64,000 nucleotides of DNA, taken from NCBI GenBank assembly GCA_047967505.1, contig CM106538.1, one strand, 5' to 3'. Position 1 is the first letter of the stretch; each line of letters opens with the position of its first letter. Below, in pieces: positions 53,880 through 64,000 of the stretch. Both the position numbers and the translations under genes were made by a program. The notes below the pieces were generated by a model. It worked only from the letters and a program-made list of their open reading frames with translations. It made no database searches and was not told where the DNA came from. Source of the DNA: Dipteris shenzhenensis. Lineage: Eukaryota > Polypodiophyta > Polypodiopsida > Gleicheniales.

Positions 53880-54470
53880 AATATTCTTATTGTAGTGAAA
53901 ATGGTTCCAATAACCAATGCAGTGATGTAGAATTATGATAACTCCAATAACCAGTGCAGTGGTTGCAAGGAAACTATACTAAATTGTAAATGCTACATTT
54001 TCCTTAGCTTGGAACTAAAATAGCTCCAAGAACATGTGTGATGGTTGAGAAATTGTTGCACAAGGAGTAATACGACTAAAATATCTCTAAAATAATACTA
54101 TTTCCCTTGGTTTAGAACTAAAATAGCTTCGACATCCAGTGTGGTGGTTGCGGATATGGACCTTGAGGGGTCCCATTAGAGATTGACATGCCACAATGGT
54201 CTGCCATGGTGGTCTTCATGCCAACGTGTTGGTCTCTCCATGCCAACATCATTGCTTGAACTAGCACGATGGTGAACGCAACAAAAGATTGTGTTGCACA
54301 TCAATAGATGGCAAAGTTGCATAATGACAAGTGGCAAGGCAAAGGTTTTGTGCTCTTGTCGGGCCAACATGGTTGTGCTCGAACCAGCACGGTGGTCAGC
54401 ACAGCAAAAAATTCTATTACATAGTGACAGATGGCGAAGCTATGCAAGCAAACATGGCAAGGCAAAGGTT
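53880..54470. repeat. Loose repeats with the AACCAGTGCAGTGGTTG motif
   Basis: Units with AAAATGGTTCCAATAACCA / AACTCCAATAACCAGTGCAG / AAAATAGCTTCGACATCCAG recur from 53,898 to 54,150. From 54,300 a second diverged pair carries GATGGCAAAGTTGCATAATG / GATGGCGAAGCTATGCAAGC and GGCAAGGCAAAGGTT. Near 54,380 is GAACCAGCACGGTGGTCAG. Confidence 0.65.
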
Positions 54471-55942
54471 GTGTGATGTAGTCTCTGTGCTCATGAGTAA
54501 ATGCATATAATGCCATGTGCCGAGCTTTGCGCTATTGAACATGATAATATTGCATCTCATTATTACACCAGTGCATGTTCATGATGTCAAGAAAATTTCT
54601 GACGAGAGCGTAGGTCCATGCAAAATTTAAATATTCACCCAAAAGCACATCGCGTCGCGGTTGCAAAATGGCCTCGAAAATAGTTTTGCGATTGGCTACA
54701 CCCAAGAAAATGTTGACTCACCACCCCAACTCTTGCAATTGCTAAGATCTATTTGGAGACCTTTGTTCTAAAACATCCAAGCACTTCTAATTGATGCACC
54801 ATAATTTCCTTATTTACATGTGATAACAGTGCAAAGGATGTCAATTTTGATAGTGCCCTACACTTGATTGGTTCCTATTTTCCATGGGGTGCAAACTTTT
54901 CATGCATGCACACCATTTTTTCTCCTTGAAAAAGCCCCATGTAATGGGAAAGGGAGGCATCTTTTCCAAAACCTTGCCTTGTGCTCCCTTCCGCATTCCA
55001 AAAGTGTCAAACTCAATTGTAGCCAGAGAAATACATCAAAACATATTGATTTAATCATTTTCAACTATGAATTGAAATTGAAAACTAGAACATACTTTAA
55101 AATATACGTATTAGCACTTTATACATCCACCTCCTCAAGACCTTTCGTATGAAGGTTAATGGAGCTCTTCGTTTGAGCAATTGTCAAAGGTCCAACAAGT
55201 GAAGAAGCCTCTCTAGATGATTCGCCCTGATGTCGGTTTACAGCTTGTCTTCTCTCCACCACCATGCTTGGGCTTTTTGATATTCTACTTTTGTGATGTA
55301 GCTTTGCTCAACATGCATCATCTCTTCCCAACTTGCATAGATTTCAACAATGTAACATCTAATTCAAGAACTGTAACCTGTAAATGAGAACTATAGGGGA
55401 ATCTTTCACCCCTTTGAAATATTCCCTTATTTTCGTGTGAATTTTACATGTTTTTTAAAAAGATGACCATTTTGCACAATGTCTTTTGACAAAAGACATA
55501 AAAACCATCTTTTTTTGAAAATTTTTCGGCAATGGTATTTCAAAAAACAAGCATGAAAACCTTTACTTAGATTAGAAAAAATGCATAAAATACAATACTG
55601 TCTCAAAGCCGTTACAATATGGACCTATGCATCCAATGCAAATAAAAGGGGCATGGCATAACATCTTTCAAAACTCTAACAAGCTAGAAATTATATTGCT
55701 TCACAAATATACATGCCATTGATCCTACAAAGAATAGTACTCATCCTCGAATCCTATATCTTCAAATGCACTAGAGCTAAAGCTTTGTGGGGTAGAAGTT
55801 GTAAGAGCCTTCGTCCTCCAAACTATTCACTAGAACATTCAATCAATATCTGTAAAATCTTTCAGGATAATGTTATGTATTATGTCCCCTTTGGCAATTG
55901 CCCTAATTTTCTTAATTGACATGCATATACCAAAATATCTAA
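54471..55942. other. Intergenic, little recognised
   Basis: AT-rich. On the minus strand 55,150-55,350 an open-like stretch reads EEMMHVEQSYITKVEYQKAQ then AWWWREDKL before a stop. It may be a coding relic, but I do not recognise it. Confidence 0.35.
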
Positions 55943-56500
55943 CCCAATTGCTCAGTCAATGATATCATCTATCAAGATCTACCTTGCTTTATGCGACCAA
56001 GCTATATGCTTGGTCAATGATATCATTAACCGAGTGAGCCAAAACCTTTGAAAGCTCTAAATTATTTGTAAGAAAAGCAAATTTTTTAATATATGCATAT
56101 TTTGGAACTCTTGACATCAGAAATAAGCTTGGAAGGCCCCAAAATCCTAAAAGTGACTACAAACATGGACCCCGACCTTCCGACGATTTTTGGAAAAACC
56201 CAGATAGGAAAGCATGCATCCACATGCCAAGTTGATGATATCATCAACTTGGCATGCATTTGGTCGATGATATCATCGACCAAGAACATTCTTGGTTGAT
56301 GAGATCATCGACCAAATGCACACCAGGTCGATGATATCATCGAGCGAGAGTCGCACACACGCATTCTTATCTGGGAGTTTTAAAAAAACCTTCAAAAGAT
56401 ACCCATGTTTACAATCTTTTTTAGGGTTTTGTGACATTCCAAGCTCATTTCTGATGTCAAAAGTTCCAAAATATGCATCTAAAAAAAGTTGTAATGTTTT
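55943..56500. repeat. Fold-back structure with GATGATATCATC palindromes
   Basis: Arms of about 120 bp face each other: GCATATTTTGGAACTCTTGACATCAG onward (56,094) and, reversed, from 56,476 (CAAAAGTTCCAAAATATGC). Both include AAGCTTGGAA / TTCCAAGCTC and CATGGACCCC-like ends. Between the arms are four palindromes: TTGATGATATCATCAA (56,231), TCGATGATATCATCGA (56,264), TTGATGAGATCATCGA (56,296) and TCGATGATATCATCGA (56,330), spaced 32-34 bp. Two more (CAATGATATCAT) lie outside at 55,957 and 56,017. It resembles a MITE or fold-back transposon; terminal duplications were not identified. Confidence 0.8.
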
Positions 56501-57220
56501 CTCAAATAACTTAGAGGTTCTGGCTCACTAGAATAAAAGTTTCCCATTCTTTCTTTATGTGATTTAAAAAGAGAGTAAAAAGTTTTGTTTGGATAATAAT
56601 AAGTAGAACATGCTATTAGGTGCAACAAGCTAAGATAATAAAAGTTGTTTTTTGAGAGAAATACAAAGGTCATAGGGAGGAAAAAACTTTAAGACTTTGA
56701 GAATAGAGAAAATTGAAGTATATTTTGTGATATAGTGGAGGTACCTTTTAGTTTGTAGGCATGATGTTTGAAAAATGAATGAATTCAATAAGTTTCGTAC
56801 CTGAAATAGATGTTACACTATTTTTCACTCTCCAAATATTCCACCATTGCCAGATTTGTGCTACTGGGTAGTCCATCTACAATGCCTAGGGTATTGCCTG
56901 ATTCCCAACAATACAGTGCAGATCGAGCCTCGTCTTTATGAAATCCTGTTAGGATTGTATGTCTTGCAAAAAAAATGTATCCTTTATCATCAAGAATGAT
57001 AGAGACCTTGTAACATTACTTTATCCAATACAAGCTCTCCTCATTCTCAATTGTTGACATCTATCACTAATGTCTCTTTAATTTCTAAAGCAGTATCTGG
57101 TTCTAGTTACTGTTGATATAGAACCATTTGCAATCTAGTCACTCTCTGTTCCTCCATTTTTGGCCCTTAAACACTTTGTTCTAGCTTTGAACTCTCTACT
57201 CCTATCAATGGGCCTACCCC
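56501..57220. other. Intergenic, nothing recognised
   Basis: No gene or repeat that I can support. Confidence 0.45.
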
Positions 57221-57850
57221 CTACTCCTTTTGATGAGCTTTCACCCCTAGCTTTGATTGTGGGTGCTGTAGAGTTGATTCTTGATATTGTTGGATGATGG
57301 AAAAACTTTCCTCCACATTAGCATCCACAATCTCTTTGACATTAGTAGCTTCTTTATTTGACAAGAGCATTTGCATGTCTTGCACAAATTGTGGAATATC
57401 AAGGTCCTCCATCTCTAGTAAAATGAGCCTTAAGGCCATTTTCTATGACAAGTAATAGTCTTGCAAACCGAGGTCTTGTATCTCTAAGTCTAAGAATTGC
57501 AAAAAGTGTCTTTGAAATTGCTCACCGGGTGTTTGAATGCTAGATCTTTGTGGAGACACTCAAACAATAGGTCACAAGGCACCCAGTCACCTCCCACAAT
57601 ACCAACACGAATGGTGTATGGCCGGATGGTTTCTTTGATGAATCATATCACATCAGTAAAAACCTAGTGGTGCTTTAGGAGGGTGTTCTCTACATTTAGC
57701 TTTTAATCAAAGATCTTGTAGATCTCATCCTCCCTACTTGTGTAAAGAGTGGCAGCTACAAAGTCGTGAAAGGCAAGACATGGGGTGGCCATGAGCAATG
57801 TGAGGATGTGAGGGAACACACCAAAGATTGAGGAGACAATGACAAAAGTA
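57221..57850 (-). pseudogene. Unrecognised decayed gene
   Basis: A minus-strand frame from about 57,830 reads FPHILTLLMATPCLAFHDFV, AATLYTSREDEIYKIFD, stop, KLNVENTLLKHH, stop, then FIKETIRPYTIRVGIVGGDW and VPCDLLFECLHKDLAFKHPV. After a shift it reads DLEIQDLGLQDYYLS, stop, and from 57,439 MALRLILLEMEDLDIPQFVQ, ending at 57,221. Stops of all three kinds and one shift over about 200 codons show long decay of what was clearly coding. I do not recognise the protein. Confidence 0.5.
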
Positions 57851-57989
57851 TTATTCCTTTTCAGACACCACCTTTTATAAAGTCAAAATTATTTAAAAAT
57901 TAATCATACATACTATTAAAACATATAAGAGGAAACATGGTTACAATTAAATAAGATCAAAAGATCCCCCAAAGATCAACATTTTTCAT

Positions 57990-58292
57990 CACTGGGAAGT
58001 ATGATCAAAATATCTATATATTAATTCGATCAAAATGACAAAATATGAAGAGAGGAGAGGAGAAGAGTGGAGATGAGGAGAGAGGACATAGATAGAGAGC
58101 ACACCACAAATGACTAATTGTACACTAGATTTAGTTGAAAATATAGAATATATACAAACCCAATTAGGGTTAGGGTTAGGGGATCTAACCATTTCCTTTA
58201 TAGCACTCTATTGGGTTAGTGCTATGCAGATATGATAACGTGATGGTGCTATGCACACATGATCACATGATGTTGAGCGTGAACTCTCAACA
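57990..58292 (-). repeat. Part of the 3' LTR of the 58-61 kb copia element
   Basis: On the minus strand it begins TGTTGAGAGTTCACGCTCAA at 58,292, directly after a purine tract. It contains three TTAGGG units (58,164-58,182). The far end of the LTR could not be placed and no 5' LTR was found. Confidence 0.5.
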
Positions 58293-58379
58293 CCTTCCCT
58301 CAAGATCAACATCATGAAGTAGGCCTTCCCTCAAGATGATGATTCTGGGGAATTGAAGAAGGACTGAGCATTACATTCC

Positions 58380-59060
58380 ATCACACCCCTTTAATGGGAA
58401 TGCCCTTCCTCTTCATCAAACCAAGAGCTGGTCAGTGTTTCTTGAATAGCTCTTTATCGAGTGGTTTGGTAAAGATATCTACAACATTCTCTTTGCTATC
58501 ACAATGCTACAGTGTGATGTCACCAAGTAACACTCTTTCTTTGATGAAGTGCTCTCTGACATCAATGTGCTTTGTCTTGGAGTGATATACTGGATTCTTG
58601 GCCAATGCTTGAGCTGATTGATTATCATAATATATTGTTGTTGGATTTGACTCATCAAAGTAATCTATTTCTAACAATAGTCGTCTGAGCCACATAGCCT
58701 CACATGCACCTGTAGTGAGTGCTCTATATTTTGCTTCAGTCGAAGACAAAGAAACAGTTGGTTGTTTGTTTGACAACCATGATATAGCACGTTGACCAAC
58801 TAAAGATGCATATCCCTATGTCGATCTCCTAGTCTCATGATCTCCGGCATAGTCACTATCATAGTATCCATGCAACCATGGATGACTTCCTCTATATTCT
58901 ATCCCAAACTGTCTTGTACCTTTGATGTATCTCAAGACTCTTTTGGCTGCATTCCAGTGAGATTGTTTTGGATTTGTCATAAACTGTGCTAGTGAGCTTA
59001 CTATTCTAGTGAGATTGTTTTGTATTTGCCATAAACTCTGCTAGTGAGCTTACTACATAG
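58380..59060 (-). pseudogene. Copia RNase H
   Basis: It encodes YYDSDYAGDHETRRST, then AISWLSNKQPTVSLSSTEAK (ORF from 58,776), ACEAMWLRRLLLEIDYFDES, IYYDNQSAQALAKNPVYHSK, TKHIDVREHFIKERVLLGDI. The catalytic D-E-D pattern is visible. A 52-bp tandem duplication (AGTGAGATTGTTTTG at 58,956 and 59,008) breaks the upstream part. Confidence 0.92.
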
Positions 59061-59099
59061 CAAATATCTGGCCGAGTAATAGTCAGATATATAAGAGAT

Positions 59100-60130
59100 C
59101 AAATGAGATGGTTGTACCCATCATTGGCTGTAGGCTTTTTTGAATCTTTAGTAAGTTTCAAACTCTATACCATGGGAGTGTGCTGCAATCTTGCAATTTG
59201 CCATATGAAACTTCTTCAAGAGACTCTCAACATACTTGAGCTGACTCATGAATGTGCTATCTCAATCTCTCCAGAACTCAATTCCAAGACAATAGTGCAT
59301 AAGTCCAAGATCTTTCATGTCAAACTCTGCAGATAAGTCTTGTTTTAGTTTTCTGACGAAGCTATCCTTACTTTCGGTCACAATCAAATCATGTACGTAC
59401 AAAAGTGTAGTAGTAATGTCTTCCCTTGAGCTTTGTAGTAGACACTATGATCTGCATTGGACTTCATGTATCCCAAATCAGCAAAATACTTGTAGATTCT
59501 ACTATATGAACTTTTGGGTGCTTGCTTTAAGCCGTAGAGTCTTTTCTTGAGATGGCAAACCTTATTCTCCTTTCCTGATTCAACATAACCTGCTGGTTGT
59601 TGCATGTAGACTTCTTCGTCTAGATAACCATTGAGAAATGCATTCTTGACATCGAGCTGATACACATTCCATTTGCTGAGTATCATTAGTGATATCAAGA
59701 ACCATATGGAATCCATATTTGCTACTAGAGCATGTCTCATCATAGTCTTGACCATATTGCTATGCAAATCCTTTTGCAACTAGTCTAGCTTTGTATCTTT
59801 GAATACTGCCACCTAGATTGTACTTCACTTTGTATACCCATTTGTTTGCTATGGCTTCTTTCCTAGTAGAAGGTTGCATAATTCCCAAGTATTATTCTTA
59901 TACAAAGCATCCATTCCATCATTCATAGTAGTTTGCCATTTTGGCTTATCTACAGCATCTTTGAAGTACACTGGCTCTTCTATAGCCATGATGGTAGTCA
60001 TAAGAGCATAGTTGGTGGTTTCAACCTGAATTGCTTTGCCTTTTTGAGCATATGTCAATTTGGTTGGTGGTCTGCTTACCCCAGTAGACCGTCTGAGCTG
60101 TTGTGGCTTTACTTGGGGTGTTGCTGGCAA
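59100..60130 (-). pseudogene. Copia reverse transcriptase
   Basis: It encodes PPTKLTYAQKGKAIQVETTN, DGMDALYKNNTWEL, ANKWVYKVKYN-like and [10 protein letters not shown]. Then comes YQLDVKNAFLNGYLDEEVYM, QQPAGYVESGKENKVCHLKK, RLYGLKQAPKSSYSRIYKYF and ADHSVYYK. Frames change at least four times. YVDD is not read cleanly (TYMI at the place where it starts). Confidence 0.9.
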
Positions 60131-60199
60131 TTCTTACTCTTCTTCATTAACTTGTTCTACAGATGACTATGAAGTCAATGTTTCCATCTCTTATGTATT

Positions 60200-61112
60200 T
60201 GAGGTTTTCCATTCTGATTCTGCATCAAAGATTACACCTCTGGAGATAATGACCTTGCGATTGATAGGATCATACAACATGTATGCTTTGCTTTCTTCAC
60301 AATAGCCAACCATGATGCATTTGCATGACTTTGCATCCAATTTCCTGCAACAATGATTTGGTAGTTGTGTTCCATCATTTGACCTACTGACAAAAGATTC
60401 TTGCTAAGCTTCAAAACAAAGAGTACATCTTTCACCAATCCTTTTGTACCAGTAAAATTGTTCATAAGGATAATTTATCCCTTGAACTGGATTCAATGTA
60501 TTGTCTGCTATGTAGATGACATTTTTTTGACCTAATGGTTTCATCTTTGTGAACCATTCCTGATGATTTGTCATGTGAGATGATGCACCGCTATTGATAT
60601 ACCAAGGATCCTATTCCGCTTGGTCAACTTGATAGCAAAAATCCTCTTTGGGATTGTAATCAGTGTGTAGGTACACGTGTAGGTACACTATATCAGTTTA
60701 TTGCATTTCCTCATTTGCAAGAAACATATTCCCATGTTCATTTACAAAATGACTGTGACTAGAATGTCCACCACAATGATTTCCTCTACCTCAAAAATTC
60801 CCTCGATTACTACTGGATTGACTGCCTTGGTTGTACTACTTCTTGCATGGCAATATATTTCATAGTGTCCAAACTTGTGACAGTAGTTGCACTGAATGTT
60901 TGACACGTTGGTGGAGGCATTCCCTCGTCCTTGAAATCTTTCTCAATTGGAATGGTTCCCTCTTTGTTGATTCTGATGTTGAGGATGATGCGGATGCTGA
61001 CTTTGCTGATGATGACCTTGTTGTTGCTGATGATTACCACTTCGCTAGAATAATCTACCTTTGCCTCTGCCTCTACCTCTGCTTTTGTCTGAAGCTGTGA
61101 ATGCCAAATCAA
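60200..61112 (-). pseudogene. Copia gag end, protease remnant and integrase deletion junction
   Basis: Gag end: RGRGRGKGRLF, stop, GNHQQQQGHHQQ, then the zinc knuckle CNYCHKFGHYEIYC (C-x2-C-x4-H-x4-C, about 60,839-60,880). Protease side: TNPVQGI-like and VLFVLKLSKNLLSVGQMMEH. Directly after this, within about 20 codons, the frame reads KCIMVGYCEESKAYMLYDPI and KVIISRGVIFDAESEW, the segment that normally follows integrase. So about 1 kb (pre-integrase zinc site and core) is deleted. Confidence 0.82.
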
Positions 61113-62026
61113 CTACAAAACACTGACTCTGAACTGTCTGGTGAAGATAGAAAGTCTCTAGTATATAAACTCAGATCTGTGTTACAAGGCCTATGGCAAA
61201 TGATGCCGGGAATAGCCAAGAGGCTTTACAAGGCTAAAATGATGTGCACGATGCTGTGAGATAGCCAAATAGGCTTTACAATGGTGGCATGTGTGTGTGA
61301 AATCAAATGCTACTTGCCCACTAAATGATTGGCAATGCCTCTGAAAAACTTGGAAGTCTACTCGCTAAACTAATGAACGTCAAGTTTCAGGTAATGTAAT
61401 GATGTGAAACCGTATGTGAGCGTATGGACTATAGGTAGTAGTCGAGAATTTTAGGCATGTCTTAGATTGGCAACTTGGGGAGATTCAAAGAGTCCCCTCT
61501 ATGGCGATCTAGTCTACTCTGATCTAGATCTATACCAACCGTCGATCAATGAAAGAACAACAAATAATTCCTTTTCTTTTGTTCCTTTTAAGTGCTGGGT
61601 CAGATGCATTGATGTAGAGGCAAATGTGCATGAACGAAATGGTTTTGTCGATGAGGCTCAAATGTGAGTGTAACTTACACCAAAGTGTGCATGTGATGTG
61701 ACAAGCACGTAGAGCATGAAAAATCGAGTGACTTTCCTTTTTGGAGCACCCTCAAATTCTTCTTGGATCAAGAGATATGACTTGATCTAGGTGGAGGGGC
61801 AAAAGGAGTGCAAATGGTGCTCAATGATGATGTGTCACTGTGGGTCACATGCAGTGATGATGTGGCATTGTGCCTAGCAAGAGGTGTGTCTATGGAGCAG
61901 TGATGAGGTGGTAGGAGTGGTCACATGAAGTCCCTGTGTAGCACTATGTGTGCATGTAGAGGGTTAGTGTGCCACATGGCACTGATGATGTGGCACTGCT
62001 AACTAGATAGGGTGATGTGGTAGTTA
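61113..62026. other. Non-coding, with small GATGATGTGGCACTG repeats
   Basis: TGATGATGTG(G/T)CA(C/T)TG recurs near 61,825, 61,855 and 61,983. Near 61,210 and 61,262 two AATAGCC...AGGCTTTACAA phrases suggest an old duplication. No gene signal. Confidence 0.5.
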
Positions 62027-64000
62027 GGTCGGTCTCAAAATAGGCCACTGACCACACGATAGAACCGTGGTGTAGAATAGAGCAACTAACCTATGGACCC
62101 CGTTCGCCATCCGGGATCATCTGGGGCTCCAAACGAGCCCCACAACCTGAGAGTGGGTTGCCTCGGGAAATGCTTCATCTACCCTCAGTGCGGTTAGTCA
62201 TGGATGCCTTCCTGCACTTGCATGTAGACTAGTTGGCAGTGTGCCAACTCTATCTGAAGCCGTCCAGCCATCAGGCCACACATGGCCCCCATCTAGTGTC
62301 CAAACCAGGACCCACCGGATAACCGAGCTACTCAAATGCCTTCTCCTCATATGGGGGGCTTACAAGTAGAGTTAGCTGGTTCCCGCATAGTTACACGAGA
62401 GTGGAGCATTGATATCTAACACCCCCCCTCAATGTCCACCCGCAAGTGAACTTACTTTTTCGGCCCAATGCCAAGTCCATGAAGATGCCTCTCCAACAAG
62501 TCTCTTCCAAGTGCCTTCGTAAAGATGTCCGCAGCATTCTCTGTAGTCAGACGGTACACCAAGTCGACCTCTCCATCCATGATGAGCTCGCATACAAAGT
62601 GATATTGAATCTCAATGTGTTTTGTGCGAGTGTGGAACATAGGTTTCTTTGCAATCGCCATGTAACTCTGATTGTCACATGATAACTGCGTAGGCTTGTT
62701 CTGCATTGCACCCATGTCCCCTAAAATCCTCCTCAACCACAGTGCCTCACAAGAAGCAAAGCATGCTGATTTGTACTCAGCCTCAATAGAAGAAAGGAAA
62801 ATTGTGGGTTGCTTCTTGCTGACCCATGACACAGCTCTAGATCCAAGTGAGAAACAGTAACCTATCACTGATCTCCTACTATCCACGTCTCCTACCCAAT
62901 CCGAGTCATAGAATCTGGTCAAGATGTTGCCCTTGGTATAGGTGATGCCATAATCAAGTGTGCCTTTGATGTATTTCAGCACCTGCATACCTGCCCTCTA
63001 ATGGTTCTCCTGGGGCTTATTGGAAAACCTGCTTAGTACACCAGTCGCAAAGCTGATGTCTAACCGCGTGTTGCACAAGTAAATTAAGCTACCCACAAGA
63101 CTTCTATACTTCGCTTCGTCCACCAGTGGTGATGAGAGCTTCACATCAACCTCCATAGGGGTACCAACTGTCTTGCACTCAGCCATGCGAAATGCCTTCA
63201 GTATCTCTCTAGCATACTTCAGTTGTGAGATGAAGATCTGTTTTGGCTCTTGCCAAACTTCAATCCCCAACAAATAGAAATGCATGAGTTCGAGGTGTGT
63301 CATTTGAAACTCTCTTCCTAGCAAATGCTTTGTCTACAAGATCTTCTCTTCATGGTTCCCTGTTATGACAAGGTCATCCACGTAAAGGACCATGATCATA
63401 CACCTGCCTCCTCCTCTGTAGTTATACAAATTTGCATCAAATGGGCTCCTCCTGAACCCGTTTTGTAGAAAGTAGGCATCAATCCACGGGTACCGTGCTC
63501 GTGGGGCCTGTTTCAGCCTATAAAGTGCCTTCTTCAGTTTATAGACTTTACCTTCTGAACCGGGGATCACAAAACTTGGTGGTTGTTCCACGTATACCTC
63601 CTTGAGATCTCCATTCAGAAAGGTGGATTTTACATCCATCTGAAACATGGGCCAACTTTCTTGTGCTGCGATAGCCAAAACACTGCGAGTTGTGGTTAGT
63701 GGTTAGTCAAGCTGTGGGAGCAAAAGTATCCTGATAATCAAAACCATGTACCTGTGTGAATCCTTTTGCCACGAGCCTAGCCTTGTACTTATCCAACATG
63801 CCGTCGGACTTGTACTTGGTCTTGTACACCCACTTGGTTTCGATTACCTTGTGTTTTGGTGGTCGATCCACAAGGTCCCAAGTGTTGTTCTTCATTATGG
63901 AGCCATACTCCGACTGCATAGCCTCCATCCACCTATCATCACCCTGTGCCCCTTCAAGACACTTGGGTTCTTCAGCATGGATCACCTCTGTCATCAAAGC
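62027..64000 (-). mobile_element. 3' part of a copia element related to the 8.2-kb one
   Basis: The LTR starts at 62,421 (TGTTAGATATCAATGCTCCA on the minus strand) and matches the LTR of the 34-42 kb element for about 395 bp. It stops within GGTCGGTC near 62,027, where the rest of the LTR is missing. A purine tract (GAGGGGGGG, from 62,432) precedes it. Pol continues to the right edge and beyond. The sequence is close to the other copy but in the opposite orientation. Confidence 0.93.
62452..64000 (-). pseudogene. Copia RT/RNase H, continuing off the window
   Basis: Four successive open frames. 63,997-63,707: [20 protein letters not shown] and [20 protein letters not shown]. 63,678-63,334: [33 protein letters not shown] and the active site MVLYVDDLVITGNHEEKI. 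63,324-62,998: LGREFQMTHLELMHFYLLGI and LVGSLIYLCNTRLDISFATG. 62,988-62,452: RFYDSDWVGDVDSRRSVIGY, KKQPTIFLSSIEAEYKSACF and NAADIFTKALGRDLLERHLH. Only three or four breaks separate them, so this copy is less decayed than the one at 37-41 kb, and the RNase H is open for 178 codons. Confidence 0.95.

Larger units (their letters stand above)
58293..61112 (-). mobile_element. Copia element remnant lacking integrase
   Basis: From right to left: end of gag with zinc knuckle, protease region, a direct jump to the post-integrase part, RT and RNase H, then the purine tract TTGAGGGAAGG (58,293-58,303) and LTR. The gag start and 5' LTR are missing at the right. Many stops. It is a different family from the elements at 34-42 kb and 62-64 kb. 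Confidence 0.85.

Noticed and set aside
58164-58182. Interstitial telomere (TTAGGG)3
   Set aside because: Only three units, not the plant TTTAGGG type, and located in an LTR.

Overview
The window looks like nuclear intergenic DNA from a land plant with a large, repeat-rich genome. The evidence is AT-rich sequence, plant-type copia elements primed from initiator Met-tRNA, CACTA and hAT transposon remnants, and decayed copies of plant genes with introns (lipoxygenase, DSK2/ubiquilin, FCP1-like phosphatase). One lipoxygenase motif (SGHHAAVNFGQYAYAG) looks to me more like bryophyte or lycophyte enzymes than the usual angiosperm forms. That is only a weak hint of a non-seed plant. I see no intact host gene and no RNA gene. 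Nearly every coding signal carries stops or frameshifts.

Layout. 0-6.7 kb: an unrecognised ORF pair, an AT-rich dimeric tandem repeat, an array of twelve short CGATCG-centred palindromes, copy A of an unclassified transposon, a probable solo LTR and a decayed unknown gene. 7-12.6 kb: a 73-bp hairpin repeat, then a complete 4.6-kb non-autonomous copia element on the minus strand (perfect TSD, LTRs about 98% identical, ruined interior). 12.9-17.6 kb: a DSK2 fragment, then a long multi-exon relic on the plus strand that joins a ParB-like segment to a beta-type DNA methyltransferase. 17.7-24.6 kb: duplicated spacers, a ~290-bp repeat in direct and inverted copies, a DDE-like transposon fragment, and copy B of the unclassified transposon, inverted relative to copy A.

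24.6-34.2 kb: a lipoxygenase pseudogene, a duplication carrying (CT)n, a six-copy 185-bp satellite, a hAT fragment, an unknown Cys/His-rich relic, a TGCTTT-rich array and an FCP1-like phosphatase pseudogene. 34.3-42.5 kb: an 8.2-kb copia element whose reverse transcriptase is split by a complete 2.6-kb gag-only LTR element with a perfect TSD. 42.9-51 kb: a second DDE-like copy, then a CACTA element inside an AAAGCAC array; a smaller CACTA derivative is inserted in its DUF4218 coding region with a CAT target duplication. 51-58 kb: small tandem repeats, a hAT transposase relic, a fold-back structure built around GATGATATCATC palindromes and an unknown decayed gene. 58-64 kb: a copia element lacking its integrase, and the 3' part of another copia element related to the 34-42 kb one.

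Two themes run through the window. The first is layered insertion, with three cases that can be read to the base (the 4.6-kb copia, the gag-only element in the copia RT, CACTA in CACTA). The second is repeated use of short imperfect palindromes, arranged in arrays of different sequence at several unrelated places.
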